DNA of 64,000 bases, from NCBI GenBank assembly GCA_031359995.1, contig JANMAT010000116.1, positions 1 to 64,000 on the forward strand. Direction: 5' to 3'. Position 1 is the stretch's first letter. Every line of letters starts with the position of its first letter. A program made the translations under genes and the position numbers. Positions 33,498 through 41,920 of this stretch are shown piece by piece. The notes under the pieces are model-generated. The model made no database searches. It was given only the letters and a program-made list of their open reading frames with translations, and was not told the DNA's origin. The stretch comes from JANMAT01 sp031359995. Its GTDB lineage: Bacteria > Actinomycetota > Acidimicrobiia > Acidimicrobiales > Ilumatobacteraceae.

Positions 33498-34631
33498 CTA
33501 TCGGCCGGACCCGCCCGTTTGTGAACCCTTGGATCCGCGGGCCAGGCGGTCGCGCTCGAGCACGGCGGCCACCAGCCCGGTGGTGAGGCGCAGCGCGGTC
33601 ACCTCGTCGCTGGTCCACGGCCGCATCCGGTCGATGGTCCCCACGCCCAACGCGCCGGCCAGCTGGCCGCCGACGACGAACGGGATGGTGATGAACGATC
33701 GGGCCACGCCGCCTGCGGGGTGGTTGCCCGGGTGCTCCCCGCCGTGCGATTCGTACTGGTCGTTCACCACCACCGGTTCGAGGGCCACGAGCATGCGGTG
33801 CCAGTCGTCGCCCGGCACCAGCGGTCGGCCCTCGTGGCGCACGAACGAGGGGTGGTCGGCGCCGCTCCAGCCGGCGAGGTTCTCGACCGTCGTCCCCTCG
33901 GGGCCCATCACGTCGACGAAGGCGTAGTCGGCGCCGGCCACCGTGGCCAGCTCCCCGAGCACGTCACCCAGCCCGACGATGAAATCGGCCGGTTCCAGAC
34001 CCAGCGCCCGCCCCGACAGCTCCACGAGGAACCCGTCGATGGCCGGCCGGCGGTCGACGGTCGACTCGTCGGCGAACGGCGTCGCCGCGTCGGCCAGCGC
34101 CCGCAGGCGCGCCGCGGGCGAGACCGCTCGTTCGGGGCGCACCGCCCACCGATCGGGGCGCTCGGCCAGCACCACTGGCGGGCCGTGGTGCCGGGCCCGC
34201 CAACACGCCTCCAGCGCCGCCGGCAGCAGGGCGGTGCCGGCCACCGCCTGCCAGGCCAGCCCGCACACGGCCTGCACCGGGAGCCCGGGCGCAGTGGCGG
34301 CCAGGGCGTCGTCGACCACGGTCATCAGCTCGTGGGCGAGGGCCCGCGCGGCGGCCTCATCGGCGACCGCCGGGGCGACCACCACGAACACGTCGGTCTC
34401 CAACCGCAGCCACGGCGCCCGGCCCCGCAGGTGGGTGCCCACCCGTTCCAGCACGAGCTGCAGGGCCACCAACCCCCGGTCGTCGCCCGGTGTCACCAGA
34501 TGCACGCGGTCCAGGTCGACCACGGCGACCAGCCCGGGCGTACCTGCATCGGCCAAGGCGCGCGTGGCGGCTTCGACCATGCCGGCGTCGACCGGGCGGA
34601 CGGCAAACGGGGTGGTGGATCGGGGGTTCAT
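33498..34631 (-). CDS. Degenerate GGDEF-like plus GAF domain protein
   Basis: 377 residues. The first 160 residues follow the fold pattern of a diguanylate cyclase (LVAVVDLDRVHLVTPGDDRGL, then VGTHLRGRAPWLRLETDVFVVVA), but the GGDEF signature is replaced by LETDVF, so cyclase activity is unlikely. Residues about 215-365 look like a GAF domain (VAGADYAFVDVMGPEG; SFITIPFVVGGQLAGALGV). It is probably a ligand or redox sensor acting with the kinase 8 bp downstream. ATG at 34631; a TACCGT about 55 bp upstream is a possible -10. Confidence 0.7.
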   Translation of the reverse strand: MNPRSTTPFAVRPVDAGMVEAATRALADAGTPGLVAVVDLDRVHLVTPGDDRGLVALQLVLERVGTHLRGRAPWLRLETDVFVVVAPAVADEAAARALAHELMTVVDDALAATAPGLPVQAVCGLAWQAVAGTALLPAALEACWRARHHGPPVVLAERPDRWAVRPERAVSPAARLRALADAATPFADESTVDRRPAIDGFLVELSGRALGLEPADFIVGLGDVLGELATVAGADYAFVDVMGPEGTTVENLAGWSGADHPSFVRHEGRPLVPGDDWHRMLVALEPVVVNDQYESHGGEHPGNHPAGGVARSFITIPFVVGGQLAGALGVGTIDRMRPWTSDEVTALRLTTGLVAAVLERDRLARGSKGSQTGGSGR

Positions 34632-34703
34632 CGGGACCGGTCGGGGCACCGCGCCGGCGGGAGCGACGACGTGGTGTCACGCGAACGGTATGGGCCGGCG
34701 GTC

Positions 34704-35981
34704 CTACCCGGGCGTGGGCGGCGCCACCGGCGCCAGCTCGTCGAAGGTGTCGACATCACGCAACGACGGGAACAGCACCCACCACAGGCCCACGATGGCC
34801 AGCGTGGCCAGCCCGCCCGACGCGATGGCGACGACGAGGCCGAACACGGCGGCGGCCACGCCCGACTCGAACGCGCCCAGCTCGTTCGACGCACCGATGA
34901 ACACCGCTTCCACGGCCAGCACCCGGCCCCGCATGGCGTTGGGGGTCGCCAGCGGCACGAGGGTGCCGCGCACGAACACGCTCACCATGTCGGCCGACGT
35001 GAGCAGGAACATGGCCGCGAAGGCGACCGCGTAGCTGCGGGTGACGCCCAGCACCACGGTGGCGGCACCGAACACGGCCACCGCGATCAGCAGCCAGCGC
35101 CCCACCTTGTGGCGGAACGGGCGGGCGGCGAGCACCGCCGCGGTGAGCGACGCACCGATGCCGCCGGCGGCCCGCAACCAACCGAGGCCCACGGCCCCCA
35201 CACCCAGCCGCTTCTCGGCGATGGCCGGCAGCAGCGCCACCGCACCACCGAAGAGCACGGCGAACAGGTCGAGCGAGATGGCGGCGAGCAACAGGGGGGT
35301 CCGGCGGATGAAGCGCAGCCCTTCCAGCGCGTGCGACACCGAGGGGCGGTCAGGCGACGGCTCGGGCTCGTGACGCAACCGCACCGACAGCACGGCCACG
35401 ATGCCGACGCAGAACACGGCGGCGGCCACCGCGAAGGCCAGCCACGGTTCGGCCGCGTACAGGAAGCCGCCGAAGACCGGGCCGACGATGCTGGCCGCCT
35501 GCCACGAGGCCGAGTGGAACGCCACCACCTGCGACAGGGTGCCCTCGGGGGCGACCATGGCCGGGATCGACCGCAACGAGGGCGCCGCGAACCCGCGCGC
35601 CACGCCGAAGCCGGTCACGATGATGAACACGGGCCACAGCGCCGACGGGGAGCCGGCGGCGTAGATCGCCAGGGCCACGGCGCAGACCGCCTCGCCGGCC
35701 AGGGCCAGGGCGCCGATGCGGCGGCGGTCGTAGCGGTCGGCGACCGATCCGGTGACCAGGACCAGCAGGGCGCTCGGGAGGAACTCGGCCAGGCCCACGA
35801 GCCCCAGGTCGAGCTCGCGCCCGGTGAGGTCGAACACGAACTTGCCCAGGGCGATGGCCTGGATGAGCGCGGCCGTGGACGACAGTGCCGAGGTGCCCAG
35901 GATGGCGAGCACCGACCGGTCCCGCAGCACCTGACGGGCGCGGGAACGGTCACTGGAGGGCGATGGCGGCTCGCTCGGCAC
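34704..35981 (-). CDS. MFS exporter (EntS-like)
   Basis: 425 residues with about 12 membrane segments. Motif A-like loops (SVADRYDRRRIGALAL) and segments such as FAAPSLRSIPAMVAPEGTLSQ are typical of EntS/MFS_3 exporters. The substrate is unknown. The long frame continues upstream, but GTG at 35981 lies 7 nt after TACGGT, a leaderless pattern, and avoids overlap with the divergent RidA-like gene; GTG at 35990 is an alternative. Confidence 0.85.
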   Translation of the reverse strand: MPSEPPSPSSDRSRARQVLRDRSVLAILGTSALSSTAALIQAIALGKFVFDLTGRELDLGLVGLAEFLPSALLVLVTGSVADRYDRRRIGALALAGEAVCAVALAIYAAGSPSALWPVFIIVTGFGVARGFAAPSLRSIPAMVAPEGTLSQVVAFHSASWQAASIVGPVFGGFLYAAEPWLAFAVAAAVFCVGIVAVLSVRLRHEPEPSPDRPSVSHALEGLRFIRRTPLLLAAISLDLFAVLFGGAVALLPAIAEKRLGVGAVGLGWLRAAGGIGASLTAAVLAARPFRHKVGRWLLIAVAVFGAATVVLGVTRSYAVAFAAMFLLTSADMVSVFVRGTLVPLATPNAMRGRVLAVEAVFIGASNELGAFESGVAAAVFGLVVAIASGGLATLAIVGLWWVLFPSLRDVDTFDELAPVAPPTPG

Positions 35982-35988
35982 GGCGGGC

Positions 35989-35994
35989 ACCGTA
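35989..35994 (-). promoter_or_regulatory. -10 box for leaderless MFS mRNA
   Basis: TACGGT on the minus strand, exactly 7 nt before the GTG at 35981, with no ribosome site between. Confidence 0.45.
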
Positions 35995-36063
35995 GCGGTG
36001 CGGGCGAGGTCGCGGCGGGGCCGCGCGCTTGCCGACCGCCGGGCTACGCGCTCAGATCGGGGC

Positions 36064-36447
36064 ATGAACCGTGCCCTCACCCCCGCCGACCTCGCCCCGC
36101 CTGCCGCCGCCTACAGCCTGGCCATCCACACCGAGGGGTCCACCCGCTGGCTGCACACCTCGGGCATCGTGGCGACGCGTCCCGATGGCACCATCGCCGA
36201 CGACATCGCCGGGCAGGCGGCCACGGTGTGGGGCTCGCTCGCCGCGCTCCTGCGGGAGGCCGACATGGTCGTGAGCGATGTGGTGTCGGTGACCACCTAC
36301 GTGGTTGCGGGGCACGACCTCTCGGTCGTCATGGCGGCGCGCGACGTGGCGATGGCCGGCCACGAGCCCGCCTCCACCCTGGTGGTCGTGCCCGCTCTGG
36401 CCCAGGCCGCGTGGAAGATGGAGATCGCCATCGTCGCGGCGCGGTGA
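36064..36447 (+). CDS. RidA/YjgF family protein lacking the catalytic Arg
   Basis: 127 residues in the RidA fold (WLHTSGIVATRPDG; VVSVTTYVVAGHDLSVVMAAR). In RidA enamine/imine deaminases the C-terminal Arg lies in a PARSCV-type motif; here the region reads PASTLVVVPALA, so the Arg is replaced by Ser. It probably belongs to a non-RidA (Rid4-7-like) subgroup of unclear function. ATG at 36064, divergent from the MFS gene. Confidence 0.8.
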   Translation: MNRALTPADLAPPAAAYSLAIHTEGSTRWLHTSGIVATRPDGTIADDIAGQAATVWGSLAALLREADMVVSDVVSVTTYVVAGHDLSVVMAARDVAMAGHEPASTLVVVPALAQAAWKMEIAIVAAR

Positions 36448-36456
36448 CGACCCGCC

Positions 36457-37089
36457 TCAGGGATCGGTCAGGACGACGTCGAGGAGGCCCACGAACGCGC
36501 CGAGGTGACCGGCGAAGGCCGGGGTGGGCGAGGGCGGCGTGCCCAGGCCGATGGTGGCGCGGGGCAACTGGTGGCGCAGCCAGGCCACGGTGCGCGTCTG
36601 GTGGTACGCGTCCTCGGGTTCGGCGGGCACGAGGGTGGTGGGACAGGCCAGGGTGCGCAGGTCCGTCGGGTGCACACCGCGCACCACCTCGCCATCGAGC
36701 AGTTCGTCGAGCGACGCGTCAGGCACGCCCCTCGCGCCGAGCGACCGCCGCACCGCCGCATCCACCTCGGCGTCGTCGCCGGTGGCCGGCCAGCACAGCA
36801 CCAGCCGGTCCACGAGCGCCGGTGCCGCCAGTGCCAGCTTCAGTGCCGCCGAGCACCCGTTCGACGCCGCCACCAGACCGACCGGTCGGCCCACCGCCGC
36901 CACCGCGGCGCCCAGCGCCTCGGTCTCGGTCGTCCACGACGCGCACCTCGACGGTCGCGGCGGCGTGTGCACCGCGTAGCCGAGCCGGGTGAGGGCGCCG
37001 GCCACCCCGGGGTCGTGCCAGAAGCGCTCCGGCCCGCGGCGCTCGAACAGGCCACCGGCCACGAGCACGAGGGGCAGGTGGCGGTTCAT
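36457..37089 (-). CDS. Small alpha/beta hydrolase-like protein
   Basis: 210 residues. A short alpha/beta hydrolase fold with oxyanion-side VLVAGGLFERRG, a nucleophile elbow LVAASNGCSAALKLAL (A-x-S-x-G variant with Ser near 77), and LACPTTLVPAEPEDAYH near the expected acid. A C-terminal His (FAGHLGAF) could complete a triad. Unknown substrate. The ATG overlaps the amidohydrolase stop by 4 bp, so the two form an operon. Confidence 0.65.
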   Translation of the reverse strand: MNRHLPLVLVAGGLFERRGPERFWHDPGVAGALTRLGYAVHTPPRPSRCASWTTETEALGAAVAAVGRPVGLVAASNGCSAALKLALAAPALVDRLVLCWPATGDDAEVDAAVRRSLGARGVPDASLDELLDGEVVRGVHPTDLRTLACPTTLVPAEPEDAYHQTRTVAWLRHQLPRATIGLGTPPSPTPAFAGHLGAFVGLLDVVLTDP

Positions 37090-38159
37090 GCCAGCCGCTC
37101 GAAGAGGCGGGCCGCCTGCTCGGCCGCCTTGGCCCGGACCTCGTCGAGGTCGACGCGGGTGGGGAGCCCGTCACGCAGGAGCACCTCGCCGCCGGCCCGC
37201 ACCACCTCGGTGGCCCGCACGCCGGGGGTGAACGCCAGCCGCCACGGATCGTCGACGTGGTCGTAGTTCCACGTGACCCGGTCGTCGGCGACCTCGGGGA
37301 ACCAGGCGTGGCCGTTGGCCAGCCAGTTCCACGGCGTGTCCGGCGAGGCCAGCACGTCGTCCTCGCGCAGGCGTACGTAGGCGAGGCGGAACTCCTCGAG
37401 CATGTCCGCACCGATGCCGTCCGTGCCGAGCACCACACGGTTGGGTCGTTGCGCCGGTCGGGCGTAGCCGACGGCGTTGTTCATGTTCGAGCGGGGGTTG
37501 TGGGCGATGGTGCCGGGCAGGTCGCGGTCGAGGTGCACGCAATGCACGAGCAACCAGTCGTCGGCTGCGTACACGGCGAGCCGCCGGCCGGCGTCGGCGT
37601 CCACGTGACCTTCGGCCACGTGCACGTGCACACCGACGCCCAGATCGCGCGCCAGCCCGGCGGCTGCTTCGATGGTCTCGTCGCTGCACGTGAAGCTGGC
37701 GTGCAGGCCGACCATGCCGTTGCCGCCCTCGCGCACGAAGCGCGCCCCTTCGGCCAGACCCCGCCGGGCGGCGTTGGTCATGCGGGCCGGCGGGGCGTCG
37801 GCCCCGGTGTGGAACGTGCCGTCATCGGCCCATCGGTCGGTCACGCCGTAGGCCACGTTCAGCCGCACGCCCACGATGGCGCAGGCGTCGGCCACCACGC
37901 TGAGGCTGCCCTCGATGGCGTTGGGGCTCTCGTGGTGGTCGATGATCGCCGTGGTGCCGCACAGCAGCGCCTCGGTCGCGCCGAGCATGGCCGACCAGTG
38001 GAGCATGTCGGCGTCGAGGGCGACGTCGAGGCGCCACCACACCTGCTCGAGGATCGACAGGAAGCCGGTCGGCTGCAGGGGAGGGGCGGGCATGCCGCGC
38101 GCCAGCGTCGAGTACAGGTGGTGATGGCCGCACACCATGCCCGTGGTCGTCGCTCCCAT
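37086..38159 (-). CDS. SsnA-like amidohydrolase with short N-terminus
   Basis: 357 residues of the metal-dependent amidohydrolase superfamily, closest in my judgement to SsnA/chlorohydrolase-type proteins. Metal ligands appear in CGHHHLYSTLARGMP, LHASFTCSDETI, VHVHVAEGHVD, WLLVHCVHLD and VLGTDGIGADM. The beta-sandwich normally formed by 50 or more N-terminal residues is missing, and an in-frame stop lies three codons before the ATG, so the N-terminus is truly short. SsnA genes accompany selenium-dependent molybdenum hydroxylases; one such gene lies 1 kb away. Confidence 0.8.
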   Translation of the reverse strand: MGATTTGMVCGHHHLYSTLARGMPAPPLQPTGFLSILEQVWWRLDVALDADMLHWSAMLGATEALLCGTTAIIDHHESPNAIEGSLSVVADACAIVGVRLNVAYGVTDRWADDGTFHTGADAPPARMTNAARRGLAEGARFVREGGNGMVGLHASFTCSDETIEAAAGLARDLGVGVHVHVAEGHVDADAGRRLAVYAADDWLLVHCVHLDRDLPGTIAHNPRSNMNNAVGYARPAQRPNRVVLGTDGIGADMLEEFRLAYVRLREDDVLASPDTPWNWLANGHAWFPEVADDRVTWNYDHVDDPWRLAFTPGVRATEVVRAGGEVLLRDGLPTRVDLDEVRAKAAEQAARLFERLA

Positions 38160-38246
38160 TCCCCCTCAGTATGGCTTGCCTCAAGAGACCGTACGTGATC
38201 GGCGGCCCCGCTCAAGCGCCCCTGGGCTGGGCCGATCACTAGAGCG

Positions 38247-38528
38247 ATGAACACGGTCATCGAAGAGCTCCGAGCCGAACTGCACCTGCTGGTGCCGCTC
38301 GTCGACCCGTACGGGCTCGCGCGGACCGTACGTCAGGACTTCCAACGCCGCATCACCGAAGCGGTCGAGGCCGATCAGCTCTCGCTCATCGCCTCGGAGC
38401 TGATGGAACTGGCCGACTCGATCGCCTTCGACGCGCTCGAGAACGGCGAGCCGGTGCGCTTCGAGCGGGCCTGCCTGGCCGCCAAGGAACTGCGCATCCT
38501 GCTCATCGCCCTCGCCTTCACGGGCTGA
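38247..38528 (+). CDS. Small helical protein of unknown function
   Basis: 93 residues, predicted almost entirely helical and acidic, with regular Leu/Ile spacing (LRAELHLLVPLVD; LIASELMELADSIAF; ELRILLIALAF). No family recognised. It is kept because it has a proper start and stop, normal codon use, and its stop lies in a hairpin shared with the convergent gene. The 87 bp before it separate it from the divergent amidohydrolase. Confidence 0.5.
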   Translation: MNTVIEELRAELHLLVPLVDPYGLARTVRQDFQRRITEAVEADQLSLIASELMELADSIAFDALENGEPVRFERACLAAKELRILLIALAFTG

Positions 38529-38570
38529 GCGCCGCTTCGCACGGTCGTCGCGGCTTCGCTGCGCTCAGCC
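38523..38570. terminator. Hairpin spanning both convergent stop codons
   Basis: GGCTGAGCGC (38523-38532) pairs exactly with GCGCTCAGCC (38561-38570). The left arm holds the TGA of the 93-residue gene and the right arm the stop of the convergent gene. The 28-nt loop contains further partial pairing (GCCGCTTCGC and GCGGCTTCGC). Confidence 0.6.
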
Positions 38571-39047
38571 GCGGCCCCAGATGTCGTCGTTCAGGACGAC
38601 GGGCGGGGGGAGCGGCATCGGCGCGCCGGTGGTGTCGGCCCCGGCGGGGGTCATCGGCCGCTCCGACCAGGCCCGCACCATGTCCTGCAGCTGCAGGCTG
38701 ATCGTGGCCTGATGGGCATAGGGCGACTGCAGCTGGGGGAACGGGTTGTGGGCGAACGTCGCCCGGGTGACGATCGCCTGACGCACGCGGTCGCTGTCCT
38801 TGCGGCGCCGCATGCGGTCACGGACCAGCAGGCCGCCCACCGACACGGCGAGCACGGCGATGCTCATGCCGAGCGGTCCGTTGATTGCGTTCATGAAGTC
38901 CTCCAGCGGGGTGGTCGGGTAGGTCTGCGGGAGCTGGGCCTGGATGCCGTCGGCGGTGGTCGCGGTGGACTCGCCGGTGGCGTGGGCCGGAGAAGCGATG
39001 GCCAGACCAGCAGCGAGAGCGACGATGGCGAGGGAGCGCTTCTTCAT
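38565..39047 (-). CDS. Secreted, membrane-anchored protein of unknown function
   Basis: 160 residues. N-terminal Sec-type signal (KKRSLAIVALAAGLAIASPAHA), a short Thr-rich exported segment, one membrane helix (MSIAVLAVSVGGLLV near 61-75) followed by a basic RDRMRRRKDSDR stop-transfer, and a cytoplasmic tail ending in Pro-rich sequence. No family recognised. The 148 bp between it and the molybdenum hydroxylase hold nothing I recognise. Confidence 0.55.
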   Translation of the reverse strand: MKKRSLAIVALAAGLAIASPAHATGESTATTADGIQAQLPQTYPTTPLEDFMNAINGPLGMSIAVLAVSVGGLLVRDRMRRRKDSDRVRQAIVTRATFAHNPFPQLQSPYAHQATISLQLQDMVRAWSERPMTPAGADTTGAPMPLPPPVVLNDDIWGRG

Positions 39048-39195
39048 GGGACCAGCGTGCGTCCAACCGCCACGCTGAGCGCGAGCGAGCGGAGTCGTTC
39101 CGGAGCGGTTCTTGACCACGGAGAGAGCAACCACGCGCCCCAGGTCGACGAGCCACCACCGTGCGCGGTGGATCGCGGCGCGGAGGGCGAGGTGG

Positions 39196-41784
39196 TCAGC
39201 CGGCGGTGGTGCGGCGCATCGGCAGCACGGTGCGCCACACGCCGTCGGCGGCGTGGAGGGCGGCGGCCACGGCGCCGGCGGTGGGCACCAGCCCGATCTC
39301 ACCCACGCCCTTGATGCCGTAGGGGCTGTTCGGCTGGGGTGACTCGACCAGCTCGACCTCGATGGGCGGCACGTCCTTGGCCCGCAGGATGCCGAGCGAG
39401 CGCAGCGTCATGTTGGTGGGGAACGCCGTGTCGGGGTCGGACGGGAAGTCCTCGCTGAGCGCGTAGCCGAGGCCCATGTGCACGCTGCCCTCGATCTGGC
39501 CCTCGCACAGCGTGGGGTTCACGGCCCGGCCCACGTCGTGGATGGCGACGACGCGATCGATCGCCTGCGTGGTCGGGTCCATCACCACGAGCTGGGCGGC
39601 GTAGCCGAAGGTGGAGTGGATGATGGGGAACTCGACCCCGGGCTCGCCGAGGTGCTGGGTCCAGTCGACGCGGTACTCGCCCTCGTGGTCCACGTCGGGG
39701 GTGCAGCCGGCGGCCCGTGCCGCTTCGCACGCCGCCTTCACCGCGCCGGCGCCCATGAGGGTGCCGCGGCTGCCCGTGGTCTGGCCCAGCCCGAGCTCGC
39801 GTGTGGTGTCGACGATGACCTTGATGCGCTCGGGCTCGATGCCGAGCTCCTCCACCGCCACCTGCAGGGCCACCGAGTGCACGCCCTGACCCATCTCGGT
39901 CCAGCCGTGGCGGACCTCGACGGAGCCGTCGTGGCTGTTGAAGCGCACGACGGCGCGCGTGATCTCCTTGAAGCCATTGCCGAGGCCCGAGTTCTTCAAC
40001 CCGAGGCCCACGCCCACGGCCCGCCCGGCGGCCACAGCCGCGTCGTAGTGCGGCTTGATGCGGTCGAGGCACGCCTCGGCGCCGAGGCAGCCGTCGTCCA
40101 TGATCTGGCCCGGTCCCCACACCTCACCGGGGTGGATCACGTTGCGCTTGCGGATCTCCCACCCGCTGATGCCCACCTGGGCGGCCAGTCGGTCGAGCAC
40201 GCCCTCCATGGCGAACTGGGCCTGGTTGGCGCCGAACCCGCGGAACGCGCCGCACACCGGGTTGTTCGTGCGGGCGGCGATCGCCTCCACATCGATGGTG
40301 GGCAGGCGGTACGGGCCCGACGCGTGGCCGGCCATGCGCTCGAGCACCTTCATGCCGACGCTGGCGTAGGCGCCCGAGTCGCCCACGGCGCGCACCTTGA
40401 GCGCGGTGAGCTTGCCGTCGGCGTCGCAGCCGGCCTGGTACTCCATGCGGATCGGGTGGCGCTTGGCGTGCATGCGCAGGCTCTCCTCGCGCGACACGGT
40501 GATCCTCACCGGGCGCTGCAGCAGCCAGGCGGCCAGGGCGGCGTGGCCCTGCGTCACCATGTCCTCCTTGCCGCCGAACGCGCCGCCGTTCGACACGAGC
40601 TCGACCGTGACCTGTGCGCGCTCGATGCCGAGCAGGTCGGCGATGTCGTTGCGGTCGTCCCACACACCCTGGCCGCCCGAGTACACGTGCAGCGTGCGCC
40701 GCTCGCTGTCGGGCACGGCGAGCGACGACTCGGGCTCCAGGAAGGCGTGCTCGATGCGCTGCGACTGGAACGTCTCGGTGACGGTGAACGCGCTGGCCGC
40801 CAGCGCGGCGTCCACGTCGCCGCGGGCGTACACCGAGCGCGAGAGCACGTTGGTGTCGGTGCCCCACACCGCGATCGGCGCGCCGGGCTGCACCGCGGCG
40901 ACCGCGTCGGTCACGACCGGGAGCACGTCGTAGCCCACCTGCACGAGCTCGGCGGCGGCACGGGCCTGCTGGCGCGTCTCGGCCACCACGATGGCGAGCA
41001 CGTCGCCGGCGTAGCTGGTGCGGCCACCCACGGGGATGGCGAGGGGCCAGTCCTTGTGGATGAGGCCGTGCTGCAGGCGGCCGGGCACGTCGGCCGCGGT
41101 GTAGACCGCGATCACACCGGCCGCCGCAGCGGCGGCACTGGTGTCGATGGTCGTGATGTCGGCGCGGGCGTGCTCGGTGAGGTGCACCGCGGCGTGGAGC
41201 ATGCCGGGGATGCGGATGTCGTCCACGTAGCCGCGGTCGCCGAGGCACAGCTCTCGCGCCTCGTACTTCATGCCGCGGCTGCCCACGCCGCCGGGTCGCT
41301 CGGGCGTGAGCTCCTTGCCCTGGGCGACGGCCTCGATGGCGTCGAGCACCTTCACGTACCCGGTGCAGCGGCACAGGTGGGCGCCGAGGTGGCGGGCCAT
41401 GTCGTCACGGGCGAGGCCGGCGCCCTTCTTGTCGATCTGGGCCTTGGCCCGCATGACGATGCCGGGGATGCAGAAGCCGCACTGCAGGCCGCCGCAGGCG
41501 GCGAAGGCGTCGGCGTAGCGCTGGCGTTCGGCTTCGTCGACGCCTTCCAGCGTGACCACCACCTTGCCCGCCACCTTGGCGAGGGGCTGCTGGCACGACA
41601 CCACCGGCTTGCCGTCGATGAGCACCGTGCAGCACCCGCACTGCCCCGACGGCGAACAGCCGTCCTTGGGCGAGGTGATGTCGAGCTCGTCGCGCAGGGC
41701 GGCGAGCAGGTGCGGGTGATCGGCTCGGACCGCCACGGCCTGGCCGTTCACGGTGAGGGCGATGGGATCGGCCTGGATGGTCAC
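39196..41784 (-). CDS. Fused Fe-S/molybdopterin hydroxylase, Se-dependent-XDH-like
   Basis: 862 residues. N-terminal 2Fe-2S domain (Cys44, Cys50, Cys53, Cys65 in DGCSPSGQCGCCTVLIDGK, numbered from the TTG), a second 2Fe-2S domain (Cys103, Cys106, Cys139, Cys141; LQCGFCIPG, HLCRCTGY), then the large Mo-binding domain (GQGVWDDRNDI, GGAFGGKED, CGAFRGFGANQ, TEMGQGVHSV, GVGEIGLVP with the catalytic Glu). There is no FAD domain. The fusion and the SPSGQCGCC motif resemble the selenium-dependent xanthine dehydrogenase family (TIGR03311). Substrate is probably a purine or other N-heterocycle. GTG at 41784 (AAGGAG 8 nt upstream) or TTG at 41787. Confidence 0.85.
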   Translation of the reverse strand: MTIQADPIALTVNGQAVAVRADHPHLLAALRDELDITSPKDGCSPSGQCGCCTVLIDGKPVVSCQQPLAKVAGKVVVTLEGVDEAERQRYADAFAACGGLQCGFCIPGIVMRAKAQIDKKGAGLARDDMARHLGAHLCRCTGYVKVLDAIEAVAQGKELTPERPGGVGSRGMKYEARELCLGDRGYVDDIRIPGMLHAAVHLTEHARADITTIDTSAAAAAAGVIAVYTAADVPGRLQHGLIHKDWPLAIPVGGRTSYAGDVLAIVVAETRQQARAAAELVQVGYDVLPVVTDAVAAVQPGAPIAVWGTDTNVLSRSVYARGDVDAALAASAFTVTETFQSQRIEHAFLEPESSLAVPDSERRTLHVYSGGQGVWDDRNDIADLLGIERAQVTVELVSNGGAFGGKEDMVTQGHAALAAWLLQRPVRITVSREESLRMHAKRHPIRMEYQAGCDADGKLTALKVRAVGDSGAYASVGMKVLERMAGHASGPYRLPTIDVEAIAARTNNPVCGAFRGFGANQAQFAMEGVLDRLAAQVGISGWEIRKRNVIHPGEVWGPGQIMDDGCLGAEACLDRIKPHYDAAVAAGRAVGVGLGLKNSGLGNGFKEITRAVVRFNSHDGSVEVRHGWTEMGQGVHSVALQVAVEELGIEPERIKVIVDTTRELGLGQTTGSRGTLMGAGAVKAACEAARAAGCTPDVDHEGEYRVDWTQHLGEPGVEFPIIHSTFGYAAQLVVMDPTTQAIDRVVAIHDVGRAVNPTLCEGQIEGSVHMGLGYALSEDFPSDPDTAFPTNMTLRSLGILRAKDVPPIEVELVESPQPNSPYGIKGVGEIGLVPTAGAVAAALHAADGVWRTVLPMRRTTAG

Positions 41785-41840
41785 CAACCACGCTCCTTCG
41801 ACCAGGACACCCTTGATGGGGCGTTCGGGGGATTGAACGG

Positions 41841-41846
41841 ATTGTA
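41841..41846 (-). promoter_or_regulatory. -10 candidate for the molybdenum hydroxylase gene
   Basis: TACAAT on the minus strand, in an AT-richer patch about 60 bp before the start codon, followed by a leader with an AAGGAG ribosome site. No good -35 hexamer seen. Confidence 0.35.
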
Positions 41847-41920
41847 AACCGGGTGCGCGCCGCCGTGACGGGTGACCTGGTCAGGTGCCGTACAGCCCGC
41901 GGCCGGTACCGTGGGGGCGT

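Noticed and set aside
39196..41784. Selenocysteine (in-frame TGA) in the molybdenum hydroxylase
   Set aside because: The frame has no TGA. Any selenium in this family would be a labile cofactor and not Sec.
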